From Cuneatibacter caecimuris (lineage in GTDB: Bacteria; Bacillota; Clostridia; Lachnospirales; Lachnospiraceae): 64,000 bases of DNA. Shown here piece by piece: positions 1 through 9,125 of the stretch. Within the stretch, counting starts at the first letter, position 1; the number at the start of each line of letters is the position of its first letter. The translations under genes were made by a program, and so were the position numbers. Location of the stretch: positions 484,828 through 548,827 of the forward strand of contig NZ_SGXF01000001.1 in NCBI RefSeq assembly GCF_004216775.1. Direction: 5' to 3'. The notes under the pieces are model-generated. The model did not search any database and was not told the DNA's origin. It saw only the letters and a list, made by a program, of their open reading frames with translations.

Positions 1-168
1 GCGCGGGTGCAGATCCACCAGTGTATGCTGAATCTGTAAAGAGGCCTGCTCGGGCACGATTACGATATAATGCCGCCGGGGATGATCCAGGGATTCCCGG
101 ATCACGTCTGCGTATAGTTTATAGGATTTTCCGGAGCCGCAGCTTCCGGTGATAAATTGCAGTGACAT
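1..168 (-). CDS. addB: ATP-dependent helicase/nuclease subunit B, N-terminal fragment
   Basis: Only the first 56 codons lie in the window; the gene runs off the left edge. The protein begins MSLQFITGSCGSGKSYKLY, a P-loop (GSCGSGKS) placed about ten residues from the start as in the AddB subunit of the AddAB (RexAB) double-strand-break repair nuclease, followed by a VIVPEQ segment also typical of AddB. A GGAGG ribosome site lies at 182-186. AddB pairs with AddA to resect DNA ends for RecA loading; addA would be expected further left. The assignment rests on the N-terminus only. Confidence 0.75.
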   Translation of the reverse strand, partial: MSLQFITGSCGSGKSYKLYADVIRESLDHPRRHYIVIVPEQASLQIQHTLVDLHPR

Positions 169-194
169 TGTTCTGGGGCCGCCTCCTTTTTCTT

Positions 195-208
195 TTGTGC
201 CGGCACAA
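195..208. repeat. 14-bp perfect palindrome TTGTGCCGGCACAA
   Basis: The perfect palindrome TTGTGCCGGCACAA lies just upstream of addB. A near copy (TTGTGCAAGCACAA) forms the tip of the large hairpin at 286-350, and a related TGTGCTTGCACA lies in the loop of the argG terminator near 27560. It could be an operator or part of a decayed hairpin; function unknown. Confidence 0.45.
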
Positions 209-285
209 CTTCTTTCGTTACTTTCTGCTCCGCAGTGACGGTCAATCCCGTTTCGCTCCATCTCCCTCACGGGCTTTCCCCCTAT

Positions 286-350
286 GAAAAAGCAGCAATA
301 AATTTTTTCTTTTGTGCAAGCACAACGAAAAAATTTATTGCTGCTTTTTC
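286..350. terminator. 24-bp perfect inverted repeat, probable terminator
   Basis: The arms at 286-309 and 327-350 are perfectly complementary over 24 bp. They enclose a 17-nt loop that itself contains TTGTGCAAGCACAA. The arms carry A/T runs at their bases, so a transcript in either direction would end the stem in a U-rich tract. The hairpin sits between the 3' end of the minus-strand gene at 410-874 and addB, consistent with a rho-independent terminator for the former. The rest of 169-409 holds only the addB ribosome site and the palindrome at 195-208. Confidence 0.65.
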
Positions 351-409
351 GCACTGCTCATTGCTTTCATGAACAGTATACCACAAAAAGCTGTTTTTTT
401 GCAATGGGC

Positions 410-874
410 TTAGTCTGCGGCGAGGGTGGTGGTTTCCTGGACTTTGGCTTTGTTCAGGGCTGCGTCTATGGCTTTTAACAGGACCTGCGCCGTGTATTTC
501 ATATCGTCGGAATAGGTTACGCCTTCCAGTGTCTGTTTCTGCACAATCTGCGTATTCAGACTGGATAGTGCTGTGGGCATTAGTGGATACATTGCGGACA
601 CTGCTTCGTCCAGATTGACAAATCCTACAGAGTTAATATGATCCGCATCTACTGATACCTGAACGTCCAGGGTCTGGTTTCCCAGTTTTATGGAAGAGGT
701 ATATACACCTGCTATGTATTTGGAAGCATTTTCCGCAGGCTGGTCTTTATCCTTTCCTTTCCCCAGGAACATCCATACCAGCAGCAGGATCAGCAGAATG
801 CCCAGCACCACGAATACTGCCGTATAAATCAGCTCCTTCATTTTAAATACCATGATTTTTGTTTTCCCGCTCAT
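410..874 (-). CDS. Membrane-anchored protein with FMN_bind-like fold, function unknown
   Basis: The 154-residue protein has one N-terminal membrane helix (about residues 15-38, very rich in I/L/V), a short charged linker, then a soluble domain outside the membrane. The soluble part (GVYTSSIKLGNQTLDVQVSV, a central DEAV segment, and a C-terminal AQVLLKAIDAALNKAK helix) has the layout of FMN_bind domains. The flavin-accepting S(T)GAT motif is not present; VTYSDDMKYT stands in its place. If related, it is probably a degenerate, non-flavinylated member. A ribosome site (AGGAG) lies 9 nt upstream. It stands alone between two terminator-like regions. Confidence 0.5.
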   Translation of the reverse strand: MSGKTKIMVFKMKELIYTAVFVVLGILLILLLVWMFLGKGKDKDQPAENASKYIAGVYTSSIKLGNQTLDVQVSVDADHINSVGFVNLDEAVSAMYPLMPTALSSLNTQIVQKQTLEGVTYSDDMKYTAQVLLKAIDAALNKAKVQETTTLAAD

Positions 875-1010
875 AACCCGCTCCTTTTCACACTTTGTAT
901 ATCCTATGCAGGCTTTCCCCCCCTTATGCTTGCTGAAAATACCTATTATGTGAAAAATCAGACAGTCAGAGAGAAATACGGCAAAGAGGCGGCATCTCTC
1001 AATTCAAATT

Positions 1011-2405
1011 TTACAGGTCTATTCCCAGTTCCCTGCAATTTTCCTGGATTACTTCTACCAGCTCATCGTCAGAAATCACAGTCACCCGGCCGTCTTCGTA
1101 TTCCTGATCCACCCATTCCTTCACCTTTCCTACCAGAGGGTTGCTCTTGTCCAGCTTCTGCTCCTCCGGAAGCCTGTAATAGGTGTTGATCCAGTGGGCG
1201 ATTCCGGCCAGGCCGGAGGTATTGGAAACCGCCACGAGCACGGGACGGTTCAGGAATTTTGAGGTATCAAAAATATTATATATCTCTTCATTTTTCAGCA
1301 GGCCGTCCGCATGGATGCCCGCCCGCGTCACGTTGAAATTTTTCCCTACAAAGGGAGTCCGCTCAGGAATATGCTCTCCCAGCTCTTTTTCGTAATATTC
1401 CGCCAGTTCCGTGATCACCGTGGTATCCATTCCGTCCAGACTTCCCCGGAGCTGAGCATATTCGAAAGCCATGGCTTCCAGCGGAGTATTGCCAGTGCGT
1501 TCTCCGATGCCGAACAGGGAACAGTTCACGCCGCTGCAGCCATAGAGCCATGCTGTTGTAGAATTGCTGACTGCTTTATAAAAGTCATTGTGCCCATGCC
1601 ATTCCAGCTGCTCCGAAGGCACGCCCGCATGAGTGGTCAGGCCATAAATAATGCCCTGTACGGAGCGGGGATTTACAGCGCCGGAAAAGTTCACTCCATA
1701 GCCCATGGTATCGCATGCCCGGACTTTAATGGGAATCTTGTACTGGTCCTGCAGGCGCATCAGCTCCACACAGAAAGGAATGACAAAGCCGAAAATATCA
1801 GAGCGGGTGATGTCTTCCAGATGGCACCTGGGACTGATCCCGTATTCCAGGCATTCCCGTATCACATGTAAATAATGAAACATCGCCTGCTGGCGCGTCA
1901 TTTTCATTTTATAAAAAATATGGTAATCAGAACAGGATACCAGAATCCCGGTTTCTTTCAGGCCGATATCTTTAACCAGCTGAAAATCTTTGTTGCTGGC
2001 TCTGATCCAGCTGGTCACCTCGGGAAACTCATAGCCTCTCTCCAGGCATTGATAAACAGCGTCCCGGTCTTTCTTTGTATACAGAAAGAATTCGCTCTGG
2101 CGGATAATTCCATTTGGACCGCCCAGCCGGTGCAGATAATCATAAATCGTCACAATCTGTTCCGTGGTATAAGGCGCTCTGGACTGCTGCCCGTCACGAA
2201 ATGTGGTATCTGTAATCCAGATTTTGTCCGGCATATTGTGGGGTACCACCCGGTTATTAAACGCAATTTTGGGAATTTCATCATAAGGGAACAGATTTCT
2301 GTATGTATTGGGGCTCTCCACGTCCACCAAATGGTAAATATGTTCTTCCAGCTCCAGCAGATTGGTGTGTTGATTCTTTATAATCGGACGATTATCATTA
2401 GCCAT
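1011..2405 (-). CDS. DRE-TIM metallolyase: Re-citrate synthase / 2-isopropylmalate synthase family
   Basis: The 464-residue enzyme carries the HMGL-like signature ITDTTFRDGQQ near residue 65 and the metal-binding HGHND motif, with the FGIGERTGNTP loop after it. The family condenses acetyl-CoA with a 2-oxoacid. It lacks the C-terminal LeuA regulatory domain and is similar in length and N-terminal layout to the Re-citrate synthase first described in Clostridium kluyveri, which databases often label isopropylmalate synthase. Oxaloacetate as substrate is therefore plausible, but 2-oxoisovalerate or pyruvate (citramalate) cannot be excluded by eye. No leu or TCA genes are adjacent. An AGGAGG site precedes the ATG and a good sigma-A promoter lies upstream. 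Confidence 0.7.
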   Translation of the reverse strand: MANDNRPIIKNQHTNLLELEEHIYHLVDVESPNTYRNLFPYDEIPKIAFNNRVVPHNMPDKIWITDTTFRDGQQSRAPYTTEQIVTIYDYLHRLGGPNGIIRQSEFFLYTKKDRDAVYQCLERGYEFPEVTSWIRASNKDFQLVKDIGLKETGILVSCSDYHIFYKMKMTRQQAMFHYLHVIRECLEYGISPRCHLEDITRSDIFGFVIPFCVELMRLQDQYKIPIKVRACDTMGYGVNFSGAVNPRSVQGIIYGLTTHAGVPSEQLEWHGHNDFYKAVSNSTTAWLYGCSGVNCSLFGIGERTGNTPLEAMAFEYAQLRGSLDGMDTTVITELAEYYEKELGEHIPERTPFVGKNFNVTRAGIHADGLLKNEEIYNIFDTSKFLNRPVLVAVSNTSGLAGIAHWINTYYRLPEEQKLDKSNPLVGKVKEWVDQEYEDGRVTVISDDELVEVIQENCRELGIDL

Positions 2406-2459
2406 TTGCGTTCCTCCTGTTTTATCACATTAGAACTTTCCAACGCGAAAGTAACTTCT

Positions 2460-2488
2460 ATTGTAGCTTCTTTCTCCATCTGCGTCAA
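2460..2488 (-). promoter_or_regulatory. Sigma-A promoter of the Re-citrate synthase-like gene
   Basis: On the minus strand there is TTGACG (2488-2483), a 17-nt spacer and TACAAT (2465-2460). Immediately downstream, around 2431-2455, ACTTTC and GAAAGT form a small inverted repeat in the start of the transcript that could be an operator or a leader hairpin. The remainder of 2406-2610 shows no gene. Confidence 0.7.
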
Positions 2489-2610
2489 GCTGTTCCGAAA
2501 TTTTCGCTGTTTTCCTGTTTATATTTTATATGCACGAAAATATTTTCTGTTTTATTCACAGTTATTGATATTATTTTCTTTTTCCAGTCTGTCAGTCAGT
2601 TCGCTGGCGG

Positions 2611-3282
2611 TCAATCTACCAGCAGTTCATCCACAGTGACAAACCGATATCCCCTGGCCTGCAGCGCGTCAATTACCTGAAAAGCAGCTTCTACTGATGT
2701 ATCATAGACGTCATGCAAAAGAATAATCTGATTGTTCTTCACGTTCATCAGGATATGATTCACCACTGTGGCGGTGTTCTGTACCTTCCAGTCCAGCGGG
2801 TCCACATCCCACAAGACTTCTGTCATATCCAGCCTGTCTGTCAAATGATTGTTCCAGCAGCCAAAAGGCGGCCGGATATATTCCATGCGCTCACCGGTCA
2901 GGTCCTCCAGCAGCGTGTTGGTCTTTACCACCTCTTCCATGGCCCCTGTAACGCTGCATTTGCTCAGCTGCACATGGCTGTATGTATGGTTGCCAATTAA
3001 ATGGCCTTCTTCCGCCATACGCTGTACCAGCTCCGGATATTTTTCCGCGCTTTTGCCAATCAGAAAAAAAGTGGCCTTGACTCCTCTTTCCTTCAGGCCG
3101 TCCAAAAGCCTGGAAGTGTAGGCCGGGTGGGGGCCGTCGTCAAAGGTCAGGGCCACTGTCAGTTCTTCACTGTCTGTTTCTGCAGAAGCAGGGCGTTCTC
3201 TTCCCTGCCAGAAATAAAATACCGCTGTCAGCAGAACAACTGCCGCCGCGCTCAATGCCAGCCACCTGTTCAGCCTCTCCAT
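2611..3282 (-). CDS. Polysaccharide deacetylase (NodB domain), membrane-anchored
   Basis: Starting at MERLNRW (preceded by GGAGGAGGG), the 223-residue protein has an N-terminal signal-anchor helix and a complete NodB carbohydrate-esterase-4 domain. Visible motifs are TFDDGP, HTYSH (metal histidines), RPPFG, a DVDPLDW segment and ILLHD. Such enzymes remove N-acetyl groups from peptidoglycan or other cell-surface GlcNAc polymers outside the membrane; in spore formers some act on spore cortex. Two upstream in-frame ATG/other starts (to 3324) exist but lack a better ribosome site. Confidence 0.85.
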   Translation of the reverse strand: MERLNRWLALSAAAVVLLTAVFYFWQGRERPASAETDSEELTVALTFDDGPHPAYTSRLLDGLKERGVKATFFLIGKSAEKYPELVQRMAEEGHLIGNHTYSHVQLSKCSVTGAMEEVVKTNTLLEDLTGERMEYIRPPFGCWNNHLTDRLDMTEVLWDVDPLDWKVQNTATVVNHILMNVKNNQIILLHDVYDTSVEAAFQVIDALQARGYRFVTVDELLVD

Positions 3283-3361
3283 GCCGCATCCCTCCTCCAT
3301 TTTCCTGTGGGGATGCCGCCGCATCTCCTGCCATTAGCCTATGCAGGGGCAGGCGCTTATA

Positions 3362-4324
3362 TCACTGTTTTACGGCCCTGTAGCCGGTGCTGCGGTCTAC
3401 CAGGCTGCGCATGGGCCGCCCTTCCAGGAAGGCCGCCAGATTTTCCGCAGCGATCCCCACAATCCGTTCATGGGTCTCCTGTAAATGATACAGCCCGGAA
3501 ATATGCGGAGTGATCACCACATTAGGAGCTTTCCAGAGGCGGTGTCCAGGCGGGAGAGGCTCCGGATCTGTCACATCCAGGCCTGCTCCGGCAATCCTTC
3601 CCTGCTCCAGCGCGTCACAGAGCGCCTCTGTATCCACAGCCGTTCCACGGCCAACATTGATCAGCACCGCGCTCTTCTTCATACAGGCCAGACGATTTGT
3701 GTCCATCAGCCGGTAAGTCTCTTTTGTCCCGGGCAGGCTCAGCGCTACCACATCAGCCCGCTTCAGGCAGTCTTCCAGACCGTCCATCTGCCGCAGTTCA
3801 TCGACGTAATCCGGCTTCTCTGCCTTTGTCCGGCGTATCCCGATCACATAGCTGCCCAAAGCTTTCATTCTGGACGCAAATTCGCTGCCAATATCTCCCA
3901 GCCCGATGACCAGCGTGACGGACCCGAATATAGAAGTCACCTTCCCCTCGTCCTTCCAGCATTCCGCCAACTGATTTTGGTGATACAAATAGAGTTTTTT
4001 CTTCAGTTCCAGCACCATACCCAGCATGTGCTCTGAAATCGCCAGCCCGTATGCTCCGGTAGCATTGGTGAGCAGGGTTCCTTCCGGCAGGACGCCGGGT
4101 TCCAGATAGCCGTCTGTTCCTGCGCTGTTCAGCTGCATCCAGCGCAGCCTGTCCGTTCCCGCGATCTTCTGCGGTTTCACATTGCCTATAATAATATCCA
4201 CGCTTTGTGCCAGCTCTTCCGTCACCTGGGCAGACGGGCAGAAAATAAACTCAGCTTTTTGCGCTGCTTCCTTCAGAAGGGCCTTATGCCGCTCCTCTAC
4301 AGGCATCGCAACTAGAATTCTCAT
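3362..4324 (-). CDS. D-2-hydroxyacid dehydrogenase, NAD(P)-dependent
   Basis: The 320-residue protein has the Rossmann motif GLGDIGSEFA in the middle and the family catalytic trio: Arg in NVGRG, Glu in DPEPLP and His in TPHISG. This places it in the D-lactate / phosphoglycerate / hydroxyphenylpyruvate reductase superfamily; the substrate cannot be read from sequence. A GGGAGG site precedes the ATG. It begins 10 bp after the AbrB-like gene, so the two probably share a transcript. Confidence 0.85.
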   Translation of the reverse strand: MRILVAMPVEERHKALLKEAAQKAEFIFCPSAQVTEELAQSVDIIIGNVKPQKIAGTDRLRWMQLNSAGTDGYLEPGVLPEGTLLTNATGAYGLAISEHMLGMVLELKKKLYLYHQNQLAECWKDEGKVTSIFGSVTLVIGLGDIGSEFASRMKALGSYVIGIRRTKAEKPDYVDELRQMDGLEDCLKRADVVALSLPGTKETYRLMDTNRLACMKKSAVLINVGRGTAVDTEALCDALEQGRIAGAGLDVTDPEPLPPGHRLWKAPNVVITPHISGLYHLQETHERIVGIAAENLAAFLEGRPMRSLVDRSTGYRAVKQ

Positions 4325-4334
4325 ACTTGCCTCC

Positions 4335-4772
4335 CTACAGCAAATAGCTGTTCAGGTCCCTCCGCCTTTTTGCACGGTTTTCTTCCTCACGCTTAAGGGC
4401 AGCTTCCTGATCCTCTTTTTCTTTCTGTTTCCTGGCTGCTTCTCTGGCAGCCGCCGCTATGTTAAGCTGTTCTTCCGTTTCCTGAGCTTCGCTGCTCTTT
4501 GGCACAGTCTTTACAGCTGTTTTCGGCCCCGCCTTTTCTGTCTGTCTTTTCTTTTTCACAGCGCGGTCCGGCTCCGCCGCCTGCATGGCTCCGCCCTGCA
4601 GTGTGGAAAGGCCTCCCGGTTCACCCGGATTCCTGTCCGCATTCACCATACGCACGCTGCCGTCATCCATTTCCACAAAGATAATCTTCGCCCCGGTATC
4701 CAGACCCAGATAATTCCGGATCCTTTTTGGAACTGTTACCTGCCCTTTGGTGGTCACTGTTGCAATTTCCAT
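4335..4772 (-). CDS. AbrB/SpoVT-type DNA-binding protein with charged C-terminal coiled coil
   Basis: Residues 1-50 form a classical AbrB swapped-hairpin domain (TVTTKGQVTVPKRIRNYLGL, then KIIFVEMDDGSVRM). Residues 60-145 are low-complexity and extremely rich in E, K, R and A, predicted coiled coil. Short AbrB proteins are transition-state regulators or antitoxins; the long basic/acidic tail is unusual and suggests oligomerisation or protein contacts. There is no toxin-like partner: the next gene is a dehydrogenase. The ribosome site is GGAGGAGG. Confidence 0.8.
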   Translation of the reverse strand: MEIATVTTKGQVTVPKRIRNYLGLDTGAKIIFVEMDDGSVRMVNADRNPGEPGGLSTLQGGAMQAAEPDRAVKKKRQTEKAGPKTAVKTVPKSSEAQETEEQLNIAAAAREAARKQKEKEDQEAALKREEENRAKRRRDLNSYLL

Positions 4773-4855
4773 GGCTTCCTCCTCCGTTGTTTTTACTTCC
4801 TTACTTTTCTTACTACATACTATATTAGCTCAGACCGGCCGGAAATGCAAGCCTT

Positions 4856-6016
4856 CTACAAGAGAAATTCACACATCACCTGATTGCTCAGATCTATGCC
4901 CTGTTCCGTCAGACGCAGGCGCCTTCCGCGCACTTCCAGTAATCCCATCTGCACAAAACGTCTTTCCACTCCTCCGTACACTTCACCGAAGGGCCGCTTG
5001 AAGCGTTCTTCAAACTCCTTCCTGTCTATTCCTTCCGAAAGCCGCAGCCCCAGAAAGCAGAATTCTTCCATCAGGGATTTTTCCGTCAGCTCTTCGGTTA
5101 CTGTTCTCACCAGGGCGAGATTTTCAGAATTTTTCAGGTACGCTTCCCAGTCTGCAGTATTTGAAAAACGCCGCCCCTCAAAACAGGAAGAAGCCCCCAG
5201 TCCAAAGCCCAGGTAAGGAATTCCTGTCCAATAGCAGAGGTTATGAAGGCATTCTTTTCCCGGCAGCGCATAGTTTGAAATTTCATATCGCCGGTAGCCT
5301 GCTTCCCCCAGCAGCTGTGCGGTACGGCGGTACATCTTCCGATCCTCTTCCTCTCCGGGCAGCAGCAGTTCCCCGCTGCTTCCGGGTCCGTACATTTTGT
5401 AAAAAGGCGTTCCCTCTTCCACAATCAGACTATAAGCGGAAATGTGTTCCGGCTTCAGAGCCGCCGTTTCCTCCAGCGTCTCTTCCCAGCTGCCGCAGGT
5501 CTGTCCCGGCAGAGCGGATATCAGGTCCACATTGATATTGTCAAATCCTGCTTCCCGGGCCAGATAAAAGCTCTCAAAAAAATCTTCCCTGGTATGGATT
5601 CTGCCCAGCAGCCTCAGCTCGTCATTTTTCATGGACTGAAGCCCCAGGCTGAGCCTGTTGACTCCTGCAGCCCGGTACCGGGACAGTTTCTCCGCTGTCA
5701 GTGTCCCGGGGTTGGCCTCCATGGTGATCTCCGCATCTTCCGCTACATGAAACGCTTGGCGCAGGGATTCAAGAATCTTTCCGATCTGTTCTCCCGGCAG
5801 AACAGAGGGGGTCCCTCCGCCGAAGAACACAGTCTTCGCCCGGTACGGACCCCCTTCTTTCCTGCCGCTGGCAGCAATTTCCTGTAAAAGCGCTGTCAGA
5901 TATTCCGTTCTTTCCTGTTCTCCCGCAGGGCCTGACAAGAAATCACAGTAAGCACATTTTCTGATGCAAAATGGGATATGAATATAAATTCCGATATCTG
6001 TTTTTTTATTTGTCAT
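4856..6016 (-). CDS. hemW: Radical SAM heme chaperone HemW
   Basis: The 386-residue protein starts with YIHIPFC followed by the cluster motif C17xxxC21xxC24xF, the HemW version rather than the CxxxCxxCxC of genuine coproporphyrinogen oxidase HemN. FFGGGTPS and EANPGTL motifs of the SAM-binding barrel follow. HemW is thought to carry heme to respiratory proteins. It overlaps the end of lepA by 11 bp, a conserved neighbour in Firmicutes, so the two are co-transcribed. Confidence 0.92.
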   Translation of the reverse strand: MTNKKTDIGIYIHIPFCIRKCAYCDFLSGPAGEQERTEYLTALLQEIAASGRKEGGPYRAKTVFFGGGTPSVLPGEQIGKILESLRQAFHVAEDAEITMEANPGTLTAEKLSRYRAAGVNRLSLGLQSMKNDELRLLGRIHTREDFFESFYLAREAGFDNINVDLISALPGQTCGSWEETLEETAALKPEHISAYSLIVEEGTPFYKMYGPGSSGELLLPGEEEDRKMYRRTAQLLGEAGYRRYEISNYALPGKECLHNLCYWTGIPYLGFGLGASSCFEGRRFSNTADWEAYLKNSENLALVRTVTEELTEKSLMEEFCFLGLRLSEGIDRKEFEERFKRPFGEVYGGVERRFVQMGLLEVRGRRLRLTEQGIDLSNQVMCEFLL

Positions 6017-7817
6017 CTAATTTCAGTACGCTCATAAAGGCTTTCTGCGGGATCTCCACATTTCCCACCTGGCGCATCCGCTTCTTGCCTTCTTTTTGTT
6101 TCTCCAACAGTTTCCGTTTCCGGCTGATATCGCCGCCATAACATTTCGCAAGCACGTCTTTGCGCAGGGCCTTGACCGTCTCCCTGGCAATGATCTTGCT
6201 GCCGATTGCCGCCTGAATGGGAATTTCAAACAGCTGGCGGGGAATTTCTTCCTTCAGCTTTTCACACATCTTCCTGCCCCGTTCATAGGCGCTGTCCGCA
6301 AATACGATGAAGGACAGTGCATCCACCTCTTCCCGGTTCACCAGGATATCCAGTTTCACAAGCTCAGATCTCACATAGCCTTTCATCTCATAATCAAAGG
6401 AAGCATAGCCTTTGGAACGGGACTTCAGGGCGTCAAAAAAATCATAGATAATCTCATTCAGGGGAAGCTCATACTTCAGCAGCGCCCTTGTGGTTTCCAT
6501 ATATTCCATTCCCAGGTATACGCCGCGCCGTTCCTGGCAGAGGTCCATGATGGGCCCGATAAACTCTGTGGTGACCATGATTTCAGCAGAGACAAAGGGT
6601 TCTTCCATATACTCAATGACGGAAGGGTCGGGCATATTAGAGGGGTTAGTCAGCTCCACCATAGAGCCGTCCGTTTTATACACATAATAAACTACGCCAG
6701 GCGCAGTGGTCACCAGATCCAGATTATATTCCCGCTCCAGACGTTCCTGTATGATTTCCAGATGGAGAAGCCCCAGGAATCCGCACCGGAAACCAAACCC
6801 CAGCGCTACGGAAGTCTCCGGCTCATACTGCAGGGACGCGTCGTTGAGCTGCAGCTTTTCCAGAGCATCCCGCAGGTCTCCGTATTTTGAACCGTCCGCC
6901 GGATACAGGCCGCAGTATACCATGGGCTGAACCTTCTTATAGCCTGGCAGCGCCTCCCCCGCCGGATTCCCGGCATCCGTCACCGTATCGCCCACCTGGG
7001 TATCCTTTACATTCTTAATGCTGGCTGTAATATAGCCCACCATTCCGGCGCTCAGTTCGTCACAGGGTATAAATTGTCCCGCGCCGAAATACCCTACTTC
7101 CACCGTATCATATTCAGCCCCGCTGGCCATCATCCTGATCCTGGTCCCCCTGCGCACCGTTCCTTCTTTTATGCGGCAGAACACAATCACGCCCCGGTAC
7201 GCGTCATACACAGAATCAAAAATCAGCGCCTGCAGCGGAGCCTCCGGGTCCCCTGAAGGAGATGGAATTTTCTCCACAATCTGTTCCAGCACTTCTTCAA
7301 TATTCACTCCGTTTTTGGCAGAAATCAAAGGAGCGTCCTGAGCCTCAATCCCGATCACATCTTCAATCTCACTTTTCACCCTCTCCGGGTCAGCGCTGGG
7401 CAGGTCTATTTTATTGATGACCGGAAAAACGTCCAGATCATGATCCAGAGCCATGTATACATTCGCCAGAGTCTGCGCCTCGATTCCCTGGGCGGCGTCC
7501 ACCACCAGGACCGCTCCGTCGCAGGCCGCAAGGCTCCTGGATACCTCATAGTTAAAGTCCACATGTCCCGGAGTGTCGATCAGATTGAAAATATATTCCT
7601 CTCCGTCCCTGGCCGTATAGATCACTCGGACAGCCTGGGATTTGATGGTGATGCCGCGCTCCCGCTCCAAATCCATGTTGTCCAGGATCTGATCCTGCAT
7701 TTCTCTGCTGGTAAGAGTGCCTGTTTTTTCTATAATTCGATCCGCCAGCGTTGACTTTCCATGGTCAATGTGGGCGATGATACAAAAATTCCGAATTTTC
7801 TTCTGGTCAGCTGCCAT
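6006..7817 (-). CDS. lepA: Elongation factor 4 (LepA), ribosomal back-translocase GTPase
   Basis: The 603-residue protein, started at [11 protein letters not shown] behind an AAGGAGGAAG site, has all translational GTPase motifs: AHIDHGKST (G1), RGITI (G2), DTPGH (G3), NKIDLP (G4) and the LepA-specific C-terminal domain ending around [16 protein letters not shown]. An in-frame upstream ATG at 7868 would add 17 residues without a good ribosome site. LepA acts on stalled or mistranslocated ribosomes. It is the third gene of the gpr-spoIIP-lepA-hemW cluster. Confidence 0.96.
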   Translation of the reverse strand: MAADQKKIRNFCIIAHIDHGKSTLADRIIEKTGTLTSREMQDQILDNMDLERERGITIKSQAVRVIYTARDGEEYIFNLIDTPGHVDFNYEVSRSLAACDGAVLVVDAAQGIEAQTLANVYMALDHDLDVFPVINKIDLPSADPERVKSEIEDVIGIEAQDAPLISAKNGVNIEEVLEQIVEKIPSPSGDPEAPLQALIFDSVYDAYRGVIVFCRIKEGTVRRGTRIRMMASGAEYDTVEVGYFGAGQFIPCDELSAGMVGYITASIKNVKDTQVGDTVTDAGNPAGEALPGYKKVQPMVYCGLYPADGSKYGDLRDALEKLQLNDASLQYEPETSVALGFGFRCGFLGLLHLEIIQERLEREYNLDLVTTAPGVVYYVYKTDGSMVELTNPSNMPDPSVIEYMEEPFVSAEIMVTTEFIGPIMDLCQERRGVYLGMEYMETTRALLKYELPLNEIIYDFFDALKSRSKGYASFDYEMKGYVRSELVKLDILVNREEVDALSFIVFADSAYERGRKMCEKLKEEIPRQLFEIPIQAAIGSKIIARETVKALRKDVLAKCYGGDISRKRKLLEKQKEGKKRMRQVGNVEIPQKAFMSVLKLDDK

Positions 7818-7874
7818 GGTACTTCCTCCTTGTCTGGCGCCATTGTACCAGAAATCAGGAATTTCCACAAGGGT

Positions 7875-9038
7875 TTATTTTCCCACAACCTGGTCGATAA
7901 TTCTGGCCAGAGGTTCCGCAGCATTCATGGCTTCTTCCACTGTATTCGTCTGCGCGCCCACTTCAATGAGCGCGGACACCGGCCCCAGATGCTGGTTATA
8001 CCGCATGGGCCTGGCGTAAATAAATCTGGGCCAATCCTCCTTTACCGCACGGGCTTCCAGCATCAGTTGGAAGGAGAAAGCCAGGTTCTGTTCCCGGTAG
8101 GGATGAATCAGGTCGGGGATATCCCCGCTCTCATTGCGGCATAATCCGTTAAAAAACATCAGCCGGGCAGTCTGTTTTCCGTCCACCTCCGTCACCAGGC
8201 GCAGGTCCTCCCGCACACCGTCCCGGTGCAGGTCGATGACCAGCTCTATGGATGGATATTCCGCCAGTATTTTCTGCAGTTCAGGAAGGGCTTTGCTGTA
8301 AGCCGGGTCCCGGTCCAGTTTCCCGTCTGTCATATCGTATATTCCTGTATGGTGAAGTACGTTGTATCCATATGTATCATGAAGAATGGAGGCCAGCTTA
8401 TCCCCCACTCCCACAATGGTCTGGGAAGTATCTCCCGGAACCGAATCTGCAAAAGCTTCCTGGGAATGGGTGTGATAAATCAGAATTTGAGGCTGTGAGC
8501 CGCTGCCTTTTATCCTCAGATCTTTTTTCAGAAATACTTCCGGATTGATTACAGAACTGTCTATGGGAATGCCGCTCTGAACTACATACAGCTGAGGCAG
8601 AACATAGTTCAGATCCATAGCCTTATCCAGGCTGATCCCGCACCCGGCCAAAGCCTGCTCCATGCGCAGGTTAATTCCTGTCTGCGAAGAAATGATAGAA
8701 GGCAGTCCTGAAGCCGCTGCATCCGTTGGCGTTTCTGACGGCTGCGGGGCAGGATTTTCCTGTGTAGGCACAGGACTGCTCTCCGGCGGAGCAGCGCTCT
8801 GGCTTTCTGACTGCGTCTCAGAAGGTTCCGGAATTGTGGGCGGGCTCTGTTCCCGGGCCTGTACGAACAATTCTTCTTCCTGGTGCATGGCAGCAAGTTC
8901 CCTGTATTCTTCATATGCCGGGTCCTTTGGATTTTCCACTTCTTGGGCGCTTCCCGGAGCTATGATCCCAAAAACCGGCAGCCAGAACTGCAGCAGAAGG
9001 ACCGCCAGGCCCTTTTCCATTTTCTTCAGCCACTTCAC
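7875..9038 (-). CDS. spoIIP: Stage II sporulation protein P, peptidoglycan amidase
   Basis: The 387-residue protein has an N-terminal membrane helix, a low-complexity P/S/Q/E-rich linker (about residues 55-115), then the SpoIIP amidase/endopeptidase domain with the zinc-ligand segments LIYHTHSQEAF, HHTGIYD and VIDLHRDG. SpoIIP, with SpoIID and SpoIIM, thins septal peptidoglycan to drive engulfment. It starts with GTG behind an AGGAG site and lies between gpr and lepA. Its presence marks the host as a spore former. Confidence 0.93.
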   Translation of the reverse strand: MKWLKKMEKGLAVLLLQFWLPVFGIIAPGSAQEVENPKDPAYEEYRELAAMHQEEELFVQAREQSPPTIPEPSETQSESQSAAPPESSPVPTQENPAPQPSETPTDAAASGLPSIISSQTGINLRMEQALAGCGISLDKAMDLNYVLPQLYVVQSGIPIDSSVINPEVFLKKDLRIKGSGSQPQILIYHTHSQEAFADSVPGDTSQTIVGVGDKLASILHDTYGYNVLHHTGIYDMTDGKLDRDPAYSKALPELQKILAEYPSIELVIDLHRDGVREDLRLVTEVDGKQTARLMFFNGLCRNESGDIPDLIHPYREQNLAFSFQLMLEARAVKEDWPRFIYARPMRYNQHLGPVSALIEVGAQTNTVEEAMNAAEPLARIIDQVVGK

Positions 9039-9125
9039 AATACCGCTCTCCTCTCCATAACCTGTATAGACATGATTATGAATGAGCGCATAAAAATATG
9101 ACAGCCTGGCCGCATTTTCTCTGTC

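Noticed and set aside
979-994. A 16-base match to the hairpin-repeat arm (CGGCAAAGAGGCGGCA) just after the Re-citrate synthase gene
   Set aside because: An almost identical string also occurs by chance inside the CsbB coding region at about 36775 (codons for GKEAA), and at 979 there is no matching second arm, so it is not counted as a fourth repeat.
4335-4772. AbrB-like gene as an antitoxin with a missing toxin
   Set aside because: The adjacent gene is a complete D-2-hydroxyacid dehydrogenase and no small toxin frame overlaps, so a toxin-antitoxin role is unsupported.
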